A DNA stretch of 43,862 nucleotides, taken from Bacteroidales bacterium (GTDB taxonomy: Bacteria > Bacteroidota > Bacteroidia > Bacteroidales > ML635J-15). The notes below the pieces were generated by a model. That model was not told the origin of the DNA, searched no databases, and saw only the letters and a program-made list of their open reading frames with translations. The stretch is from positions 1 through 43,862 of the forward strand of contig JAFZRE010000008.1 in NCBI GenBank assembly GCA_017620015.1, read 5' to 3'. Shown here piece after piece: positions 25,195 to 32,800 of this stretch. The first letter of the stretch is position 1. Each line of letters starts with the position of its first letter. A program made the position numbers and the translations under genes.

Positions 25195-25650
25195 ATGTCG
25201 GAAAAGAAATGGAAAATAGACAGCCGTGTGCCAAGCCGTTATCGCGAGTGCAGGAGGAGAAAAGGTTCGGAATTCCCACGCCACGGTATGGACGAATACG
25301 AAGGCAAAAGGCTTTCTATGAACAAGCATTGTCGGTCAAAACGCAGCATACGAACATATAGATACCACTGGGCATATTTGCCACAAAGACTTATCGACGG
25401 TCTTCTGAAAAAGTATCTTAACTGTCCTTTCAATGACTTGTTAAGTGAGTTCTATGCCAAAACGAAATCGTTGCGTCGGAGCCGAAAGCAGTGTATGTCT
25501 GCCACTCTAAGATATTTTGAAACGAAAGTTGAAGATGAGCATACACAATTTTTATATCGGCAAGGAGGTAAAAGAGATTTTTATATTGATGATAGTGGCA
25601 TTCTTCGACAGACGGAGAAAATCAATCGTATAGAGCAACAGCCCGAATAA
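25195..25650 (+). CDS. Basic protein of unknown function, 151 residues
   Basis: A strongly basic N-terminal half (RYRECRRRKGSEFPRHG, HCRSKRSIRTYRYHWAYLP) suggests nucleic-acid or other polyanion contact. The C-terminal part is mixed (YRQGGKRDFYIDDSGILRQ). No domain was recognised. It starts 30 nt after the Sel1 gene and its stop codon lies 1 nt before the palindrome at 25652. It is probably the last gene of the PARG-like operon. Confidence 0.65.
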   Translation: MSEKKWKIDSRVPSRYRECRRRKGSEFPRHGMDEYEGKRLSMNKHCRSKRSIRTYRYHWAYLPQRLIDGLLKKYLNCPFNDLLSEFYAKTKSLRRSRKQCMSATLRYFETKVEDEHTQFLYRQGGKRDFYIDDSGILRQTEKINRIEQQPE

Positions 25651-25651
25651 T

Positions 25652-25726
25652 TTTCTGCTACTAGCAGAAATTAAAGGTGAATAAAAATGAGGTGTACTTT
25701 TGCGTCGTTGAAATAACACCAAAAAT
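25652..25726 (+). promoter_or_regulatory. Shared-type promoter, best copy: 19-bp palindrome, -7 box and leader
   Basis: A perfect palindrome TTTCTGCTAcTAGCAGAAA (25652-25670) is followed by AATAAAAATG, the -7 box TACTTTTG (25695-25702, 34 bp from the palindrome centre) and the leader AATAACACCAAAAAT (25712-25726). The same order and spacing recur at 27339-27413 and 29350-29423. The palindrome probably is an operator placed where an activator or repressor would bind. Confidence 0.75.
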
Positions 25727-25739
25727 ATACCGAAAAAAA

Positions 25740-25874
25740 ATGAAAAAGATGAAAATTAAGTCGTTTCCCTTTCGCTTCCGTCTAATTGGGTATGGCGGTA
25801 GCGGTTTGGGATCGATGAAGAAAAATGAAAAAATTAATAAAATTATATCTATGAATCACAACAGATTAAACTAA
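25740..25874 (+). CDS. Possible small protein or leader peptide, 44 residues
   Basis: The first ATG after the shared leader opens a 44-codon frame beginning MKKMKIKSFPFRFRLIGYGG and ending in a Lys/Asn-rich tail. It stops 12 nt before the hydrolase gene. The position matches that of the coding start in the sister promoters at 27421 and 29432. The composition is basic and there is no known family. It could be a real small protein, a regulatory leader peptide or chance. Confidence 0.35.
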   Translation: MKKMKIKSFPFRFRLIGYGGSGLGSMKKNEKINKIISMNHNRLN

Positions 25875-25886
25875 AAACAATTAGCT

Positions 25887-27107
25887 ATGAACATTTTATA
25901 CTTACATGGTTACGGTTCGTCAGGGCAGAGCAGCACCGTAGAATTTTTGAAAAAAGCACTGCCAAGTTATTATCGCATCGAGGCACCGGATATTCCTGTT
26001 GACCCTGCTGAAGCATTGCCGTTCCTTAGGAAACTTTGCGAAGAAAAAGATTTTAGCATTATCATTGGCACAAGTATGGGTGGAATGTACGCACAGCAGT
26101 TGCCGGCTGCATTTTTCCGTATCTGCGTCAACCCTGCTTTACACATTTCGGAACAACCCGAAATACTGAAGGTAGGAACATTCGACTTCTTCCAGCCTCG
26201 CAAGGATGGGCAAACCCAATTTACTATCACCGAGGAAATTATCCAGCATTTCCGTGAGATGGAGGCACATCAGTTCGACAACTATAGTCCAGACAATCCT
26301 GAAAACATTCTTTGTATGGGACTATTTGGTAATCACGACACTACAGTAAATTGTCGCGAGGAATTTATGCGCTACTATTCCAATGTGCAAACTTTTGAAG
26401 GTGAGCATCGTATGAACCAAAAGGTTCTCAAAAATGTAGTCCTGCCGATTATCAACCGTTTAGAGAACTATCGCCGCGAAGCAGGACTGCTTGGTGAATT
26501 GGAAAATTGCGCCAATTGCCCTGAAGACCGCGAGACCTGCTTGTTTTGCCAGAACTATGGCGGATTTGTGCCATGTGACGACAAGCCTATCCATTTTATG
26601 AAGCGGTATTTTGTCGAAAAGGAATGGCAAAGGTTGCAGAACGATGGTATTATCCCTCAGCCAAAAGAAGACGAACCAGCAATTAATGTTGGCGATGCGG
26701 TTTATGGATTTTCGCCCGATTACAGGAAAGTTTACAAGGGCAAAATCACTGAAATAGTGAACTATACCGACAAGAATCACTACGAGGCAAATATTTCCAT
26801 GCGTCCGTTTTATGGTTTGCCAGTCGAAACTCGCATTGTTATGGATGGCCTTTTCGACACACCACGAGTGAGTTTGGGCATAAAATCCGTTCGGTTTGAA
26901 GAAGGAAAAACTGCAGAACGGCCAGTGGATATGCAGATAGAGGAACTGCCGTCTCACAAGCCTATCGCCCAGATGGTGTTTCTGGACAAGCAGTCCGCCA
27001 ATAACGCTGCTCAGGAGTATCTAAAAACTCAGATTAAACTCATAAATGAGGCGATGAGTGATGTGGAGAATAAATTGACGGACACCACTGATAACAACGA
27101 TCTATGA
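25887..27107 (+). CDS. Alpha/beta-hydrolase (UPF0227/YqiA-like) with zinc-knuckle and C-terminal beta domain
   Basis: 406 residues, cytoplasmic. Residues 1-185 resemble the YqiA/YcfP esterase group: MNILYLHGYGSSGQSSTVEF, the nucleophile elbow GTSMGGMYA (Ser in GxSxG), and GLFGNHDTTVNC with a candidate Asp/His. Next comes a Cys cluster CANCPEDRETCLFC (CxxCx6CxxC), which looks like a small zinc site. The C-terminal part starts with INVGDAVYGFSPDYRKVYKG, a small beta-barrel (Tudor/SH3-like) pattern. The combination is unusual for this hydrolase group. It is driven by the shared-type promoter at 25652. Confidence 0.75.
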   Translation: MNILYLHGYGSSGQSSTVEFLKKALPSYYRIEAPDIPVDPAEALPFLRKLCEEKDFSIIIGTSMGGMYAQQLPAAFFRICVNPALHISEQPEILKVGTFDFFQPRKDGQTQFTITEEIIQHFREMEAHQFDNYSPDNPENILCMGLFGNHDTTVNCREEFMRYYSNVQTFEGEHRMNQKVLKNVVLPIINRLENYRREAGLLGELENCANCPEDRETCLFCQNYGGFVPCDDKPIHFMKRYFVEKEWQRLQNDGIIPQPKEDEPAINVGDAVYGFSPDYRKVYKGKITEIVNYTDKNHYEANISMRPFYGLPVETRIVMDGLFDTPRVSLGIKSVRFEEGKTAERPVDMQIEELPSHKPIAQMVFLDKQSANNAAQEYLKTQIKLINEAMSDVENKLTDTTDNNDL

Positions 27108-27179
27108 CATATAATCAAGCAATGGTTTATTCGAGGCGCGTGCTGTATCGGTAGGGCTACACGCGATAGAAGAAACGAC

Positions 27180-27240
27180 ACCGCACGATTGGAATTCCGA
27201 ATTGGATGGCCCGATTCCAAGATGACGGCGGTTTTTTTAT
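27180..27240 (+). terminator. Structured terminator after the hydrolase gene
   Basis: ACCGC (27180-27184) pairs with GCGGT (27228-27232) and TTGGAAT (27189-27195) with ATTCCAA (27214-27220), giving a bulged stem of two parts. A run of T follows (27232-27238). The rest of the 313-bp gap 27108-27420 holds no credible gene; its right end is the next shared-type promoter. Confidence 0.6.
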
Positions 27241-27338
27241 TTTAAAAATGAGAAAATTATTCCATTGTTTTCCAAAACTATCATTTTTCGTCGTGTCGTT
27301 TGATGCCTGATGTCAGAACCTTTAAACCACTACAATTT

Positions 27339-27413
27339 TTCCTGCTACTAGCAGAAATCAAAAGTGCATAAAAATGTGATATACCTTTGTCACATCGAAT
27401 AACACCAAAAATG
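27339..27413 (+). promoter_or_regulatory. Shared-type promoter before the LRR gene
   Basis: The palindrome around CTGCTAcTAGCAG (27339-27357, centre 27348, one mismatch in the outer arms) is followed by GTGCATAAAAATG, the -7 box TACCTTTG (27383-27390, 35 bp from the centre) and the leader AATAACACCAAAAAT. Similarity to the copy at 29350 continues to the start codon (AAAGACTATGAAA). Confidence 0.72.
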
Positions 27414-27420
27414 AAAGACT

Positions 27421-29334
27421 ATGAAAGATTTAGAAAAAGTATTGAAAATTGAAGATGGCGTACTAGTAGAGTGCGATTGTGATTTCAGTGGAGATTTGGT
27501 CATTCCAGATTCTGTGACAAAGATTGAAAACCAAGCATTTTGTGGTTGTGATAATTTGACATCAGTTGTAATTCCGGATTCTGTAACGGAAATTGACAAT
27601 TATGCCTTTTATTGTTGTAACAGACTGACAGAGGTGACAATCGGCAAATCGGTTAAAACAATAGGTATTGGTGCATTTTATCAATGTAGCAACCTGAAAA
27701 CTATCAACTATAATGCTACAGAATGTATGTCGGCTGGATTCGATGAAGAGGAAGGTTGTAATTTTAGCGTATTCGATGGTTGCACATCGCTTACGACAAT
27801 AAATATTGGCAGCAATATAAGGAGTATTCCAGAATCTGCATTTTGGGATTGTGACAAATTGACCGCTGTGCATTATAGCGGCGACCTTGCCGGCTGGTGC
27901 AAAATATTTTTTGCCGACCTGCACTCGAATCCGCTAAGCAACGCGCACAACCTATACATTAAGAACGAACTTCTAACGGATCTGGTTATCCCCGACTCCA
28001 TAACGCAAATAAAGGCATTTGCCTTCGTTGGTGCAACTTGCCTGAAATCGGTAACAATTCCCGATTCCGTTACAAGCATTGGCTGGAGCGCATTCCTCGG
28101 TTGCACGGGGCTTACAACGCTGACAGTTCCAAGTTCGGTAACTCGCATCAGTGCACACGCATTTTCTGACTGTAGCCAACTGGCAACGATTTCAATCCCC
28201 GAATCAATCACGAGCATTTCAATAAGTACATTCTTCGAAACTGCCTGGTACAATAGTCAGCCCGACGGCGTTCTGTATCTTGATGGATGGTGCCTCGGAA
28301 AAAAGGACAACGCACTCGCCGGCTCTTTGACTATAGCCGATGGCGTAAAAGGCATAGCAAATAGTGCTTTTGCCGATTGTGGCGAACTAACATCGGTTGT
28401 TGTTCCCGATTCGGTTTTGTATATCGGCGATTTTGCATTTTCTGGCTGCTATAAGCTTAAGTCGGTAACACTTGGCAAGTCCCTAATAACGCTTGGCAAT
28501 TCGGCATTTTCTTATTGCAGCAACCTGACTGGGATTGTGCTCCCCGATTCGGTGACAGAAATAGGCAGGAAAGCATTTACCGGTTGCAAAAAACTAAAGT
28601 CTGTAGCATTGGGCAAATCTCTCACAAAAATAGGCAATTCGGCTTTTGATGATTGTAGCAAACTGGCAGACCTTACGATCCCCGATTCGGTGACAGAAAT
28701 AGGAATATTTGCGTTTAGAGATTGCTGGAAATTAAAGATGAAGATTCCTGCATCTGTGACAATATTTGAAGATTACACACTTTCGGGTTGCCATAGGAAT
28801 GGCACCGGCATTGAAAGCAAATATAAAGTAGTCAAAAGCGACTTGTTGTGGAATTGTAGATATGAACACCATATAACATTTGGACTTGCCGAACAACCGA
28901 GCAAATGTTTTGTACTTCTTCCCCGCCAAGACAAATATTATTATTTGCACGTAAGTAATGAAACGTCAGAACCGTTTACCGAAGAAGAATTGGACAGGCT
29001 GATACGAAGTGTTGCCGACTATATGCAAATTGGGGAAAAATTAACTACTAGTGGTGGTGTTACTCCGGGTGGACTGAGTCTAATTAAGCGTTTCGCAAAT
29101 TATGGTTTCGACAAGGTTGGCGAATATAGTGACGATTTTATGCTAAAGTGGTCAGGAGATGCTTTATGTAAGGAGTTTAAAGCCCCCTTGGTCTTGGATT
29201 ACGAAAAGTTTGCAGAATGGCTGAACAATCCTGCACACAAAAACGACTTCAAGATATTGGATGACAATGCCCAATTAAGCGAAAACAACACCAGACCGAT
29301 AGTGTGGGAGCTTGAAAAGAAAAGCAATTTGTAA
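27421..29334 (+). CDS. BspA-type leucine-rich-repeat protein, apparently cytoplasmic
   Basis: 637 residues. About residues 10-460 are LRR_5 (BspA-like) repeats of roughly 23 residues on the theme IPDSVTEIGxxAFxGCxxL. Unlike surface BspA proteins there is no signal peptide or lipobox and no sorting signal. The last 170 residues are not LRR (HHITFGLAEQPSKCFVLLPR, YYYLHVSNETSEPFTEEELD) and have no family I recognise. Without export signals it may be an intracellular scaffold, or secreted by another route. It is under a shared-type promoter and is monocistronic. Confidence 0.85.
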   Translation: MKDLEKVLKIEDGVLVECDCDFSGDLVIPDSVTKIENQAFCGCDNLTSVVIPDSVTEIDNYAFYCCNRLTEVTIGKSVKTIGIGAFYQCSNLKTINYNATECMSAGFDEEEGCNFSVFDGCTSLTTINIGSNIRSIPESAFWDCDKLTAVHYSGDLAGWCKIFFADLHSNPLSNAHNLYIKNELLTDLVIPDSITQIKAFAFVGATCLKSVTIPDSVTSIGWSAFLGCTGLTTLTVPSSVTRISAHAFSDCSQLATISIPESITSISISTFFETAWYNSQPDGVLYLDGWCLGKKDNALAGSLTIADGVKGIANSAFADCGELTSVVVPDSVLYIGDFAFSGCYKLKSVTLGKSLITLGNSAFSYCSNLTGIVLPDSVTEIGRKAFTGCKKLKSVALGKSLTKIGNSAFDDCSKLADLTIPDSVTEIGIFAFRDCWKLKMKIPASVTIFEDYTLSGCHRNGTGIESKYKVVKSDLLWNCRYEHHITFGLAEQPSKCFVLLPRQDKYYYLHVSNETSEPFTEEELDRLIRSVADYMQIGEKLTTSGGVTPGGLSLIKRFANYGFDKVGEYSDDFMLKWSGDALCKEFKAPLVLDYEKFAEWLNNPAHKNDFKILDDNAQLSENNTRPIVWELEKKSNL

Positions 29335-29349
29335 AAAACTTCTACAATT

Positions 29350-29423
29350 TTTCTGCTACTAGCAGAATTTCAATGTGCGTAAATATGATGCGTATCTTTG
29401 TTTCGTTAAATAACACCAAAAAT
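29350..29423 (+). promoter_or_regulatory. Shared-type promoter before the 98-residue gene
   Basis: Palindrome TTCTGCTAcTAGCAGAA (29351-29367, centre 29359), then GTGCGTAAATATG, the -7 box TATCTTTG (29393-29400, 34 bp from the centre) and the leader AAATAACACCAAAAAT. The predicted start is about 25 nt before the ATG at 29432. Confidence 0.72.
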
Positions 29424-29431
29424 AAAAGACT

Positions 29432-29728
29432 ATGAAAAATGAATACACAAAGCAGGAGTACGACAGGCAGAAAAGGATGCTGAAGAATATTTACGATGCT
29501 CCACAGTTTGCACCGCAGTTTCACTGGAACGCAAAGTACCAGACCGAAGAAATGAAGGACAAGGTGCCGTACATCGGCATACAGGACCTGCTTGACTACA
29601 AGTATGTCATGTGCGCAATGCCCAAGAAAGAAGTTGGGATGATTCTTTTTGAGTTTGGTCGCCGCGAGGTTGTAAAGGAATACGACAGCCTTGATGAACT
29701 CGTGGAAGATGGATGGAGACTTTGCTAG
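29432..29728 (+). CDS. Small protein of unknown function, 98 residues
   Basis: 98 residues, no signal peptide. The N-terminus is charged and helical (MKNEYTKQEYDRQKRMLKNI). The C-terminus has a compact alpha/beta look (YKYVMCAMPKKEVGMILFEF, DSLDELVEDGW). No family was recognised. It has its own shared-type promoter and ends inside the long hairpin at 29727-29827. Confidence 0.65.
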   Translation: MKNEYTKQEYDRQKRMLKNIYDAPQFAPQFHWNAKYQTEEMKDKVPYIGIQDLLDYKYVMCAMPKKEVGMILFEFGRREVVKEYDSLDELVEDGWRLC

Positions 29729-29827
29729 AAAAGGCTAACAGGCTTGCTGCCCCCCCCAAAAAAACGTTAAGGCCGTTAAAGACCTTAAGGCCTTTAACGC
29801 TTGGGGGCAAGCCTGTTAGCCTTTTCT
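29727..29827. terminator. Giant hairpin spanning both stop codons of convergent genes
   Basis: AGAAAAGGCTAACAGGCTTG (from 29727) through C at 29747 is the exact reverse complement of 29807-29827: 21 perfect bp. Inside, CCCCC pairs with GGGGG, and the core CGTTAAGGCCGTTAAAGACC continues as four 9-bp units (about 29765-29799) that are themselves nearly self-complementary. The left arm includes the end of the 98-residue gene's TAG and the right arm the stop codon of the macroglobulin gene. It probably terminates both transcripts. Confidence 0.8.
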
Positions 29828-32800
29828 ACTCCACCTTCACTCTTATTCCCGTGCTGTGGCTTGTATATTCCGGTGCGTACATGCTTTGGATCGTCGTTAT
29901 GCCATTCGAGAAGTTGCCCTTCTGCGTTGCGATAACTTGATACTCAAACACGTATGTCCCCTTTGGAAGAATGTCGATGAAGAAGTTTACCGATGCATCC
30001 TTTATCGACTGGTAGTAACCCAGCGAGTGCTTGAACCTGTAGCCCGAAAGTTTTTCTGTTGGCTCAAAGGCTGATGCACGCATATCCTTCAGGTGGACAT
30101 ACTCCATGTTGCGGTCAACTTCGATTTCGATGCGGACCGTAACCTTGTCGCCGACCTTGAGGTTGGCATTCTTCTGCGTAATCGGCACAATGACTTCCTT
30201 GCCGTTCTCCACGCGGTTGACAAACAAATCCTTGCGAATCTTCAGCGGAGTGTCCTCGAAGCCCTTTATCTTGTCGATGTCCTCGTAGTACTGCCAGTAG
30301 ATGCTTCCCCAAGCCACGGTGCTGTCAGCCTTAGTAACCGAAACTTCGCTCCACGAGTTTTCTATCTCATCCTTCTTCCAGGCTTTCTTGTAGTAGCCGG
30401 TGCCATCTTCGGTCTTTTCGGTGGCAAGGTCGATGGTCTTGTCGCCAAGGGTAATTGTCGGGTAGTCGGTTTCACCGAGAATGCTTGTGCCGTCGAGCAA
30501 TAACGCATAAACTGCTTCGGCTGTTGCCTTGGTGGTCTTCCAGCGGTTGGTTTGCTTCTGCTTCAGCAGCCATACCTTCATATCGTTGACATCCTGGTTT
30601 TCACCAACTTCGTCAAACAATTCAATCAGCAACGACTGAGTCTCGATACCGCTGTTGTACCAGTACCATCCGCGTTCCAAATCCCAGTACATACCGAGTT
30701 CTTCGCTGTGCTGTGCGTATTCCTTCAGCGACTTGATTATTGCATTCACGGTTGCTGTGCGTCCGCTGCGCTGCATTGCCAGAGCAAGCATTCCGCGCAT
30801 ATAGAAGCCCCAGTCTTGCCAATCTCTCTCGCCAAGTTTCATATATGCGTCGAAAACCTTCTGTGCCGACTTGTCCATCGGGTATTCCTTGTTGAAGAAC
30901 GAGCGCACATACAGGTAATGAATCTGCGTGTAGCCAAGACTTAGCTTTCCTCCGTATTTCAACTGCTCGTCGTAAATTTCCTTTATTTCCTTGTCGGTGT
31001 ACTTGATGGCTTTCTTTATCATGCCTTCCATCGACGAGTCGGGGAACTTCACGCCAAGTTTCTTCAGATGTCCGTAGTTGCCAACAATATGCTGCGTTAC
31101 ATAAAGGTTGTCGGGCATTCCCTCGAACCACGGGAAACCGCCGTTTGCCTTCTGCATCTTCGCGAGCTTGTCGGTAGCCTTGCGTGTTTCGGCCTTTATG
31201 CGGGCGAGGTCGAACAGAACGCCAATGTTCTGCTTGTCCTCTGCTTCGTCCTTGGCATCGAGCAGCCACGGCGAATTTTCGAGCAATACCGATTTCAATT
31301 CCTCGTTGCGCTGCAGGTTCGACTTCAAGGCTTCTGCATCGGTTTCCTTCCACTTGTTGAACATTTCCTCAATCTTCTTGTCGGAATTTGCAATGTGCGA
31401 TGCAAGCAGGTTGGAGTAGATGCGCGAGAAAGTCTGTTCGGCACATTCGTAAGGATATTCCATCATATACGGCAATGCAAGCACAGCGTACCAGGCTGGA
31501 TTTGGTGTAAATTCGAGCGTATATGAGTAGTTTTCGAGCGAATTCGACTTGTTGTTTTTCATCGAAGCGAACGAGAACTTTGTTGTTCCAGCGCGACGCA
31601 CTGGCAAAGGCATTGTCTCGGTAACCATCATGCGGTTGGTGAGTATCGGCAGAACCTTTTCCTCACCGTCGGAATGACCGTCGCCAACTGCAACTATGCG
31701 TACCGACACGGCACCAATGCTCATCGGAACCGAAACTTTCCATTCTACCGAAGTGTTGCGGTTGGCATCGGCTGTGAACGAAACTGTGTTGCTACTTAGG
31801 AATTTAGCGGTAATATCCTCGGAATTTTCGGTGCTTATGAATTCGATTCTAGCTTTGCCGCTGATTTTGTTTTCGGTAAGGTTTGCAATCTTGGCCGAAA
31901 TGTAGATTTCGTCGCCTTCGCGCAGGAAACGCGGCAGGTTGGGCGTTACCGAAACCTTCTTCTGGGTGACTATTTCGGTACTGATATGGTCGGTTTTCAA
32001 GTCCTTGGTGTGGGCTAGTCCGAACACATTCCAGCGCGTAAGACTTTCGGGCATTGTGAAGTTGATATATACATTGCCGTCCTTGTCGGTGCTGAGGTCG
32101 GATGCAAAATATGCCGTTTCGTTGAAATTGGTGCGAACCTCGGCATTGTCGAAGGCTGCACTTTCCTCTTCCGAGATTTCCTCTTCTAGCACAGCATTAT
32201 CGGCAAGCATTATGTCATCTTCTGTTGAAACCAGCATGGCTTCCTCCTCTACAATTGCTCCGCCAGCCTCTTTTGCCCTTGCATTGTACAGTCTTGTCGA
32301 ATATTCGCGCTTGTAGGCTGTGTAATAGACATTGAGCGCACTGAAGAAATACGGCGTAGGATATGGCGTGTAGGTGTATTTGCTTGACGGATAGGTGTAG
32401 AAGCGGCGGTCGCTGCTAGTGCTTCCAAAGCCCTTATAGTCGAAGTTGTTCTTCATCGAATTCGACGAATATGGCCAGAAATACCAGCTGTGCGGCTTGT
32501 ACGAGTCAAGCGAAGCATCATAGACGGTGGCTGCAAGTTCGGCTTCGACAGGCTTGCCGAACTTGTCCGAAATCTTCATCTGCCACGATTCCTCGGAACC
32601 CGGCAAGGTCTTGTCGCGGAAGGTTACAAGCTTGATGTCAAGTTGCTTGTTGATGCGTGAAACACTTATGGTCTTGCTGTTCTTGAATACTCGTCCGTGG
32701 CGCACAAAAATTGCGGTTACAAACACATCGCCGTAGCATTCCTCGGTAATCGGTATTTCGATGCTCTTGACTTCGTTGCTGAGCTTCAAGCTCTTGATGT

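Noticed and set aside
25652..25670. Palindrome as a transcription terminator
   Set aside because: A hairpin is possible but there is no T-run, and the fixed distance to the -7 box in four copies fits an operator better.
27130..27175. tRNA-like or structured RNA gene
   Set aside because: GCGCGTGCTGTATCGGTAGG and following bases do not fold into a cloverleaf and lack the T-arm sequence.
30622..31353. 243-codon minus-strand frame overlapping the macroglobulin gene
   Set aside because: It is an alternative frame of the same strand within the toroid domain with no domain match.
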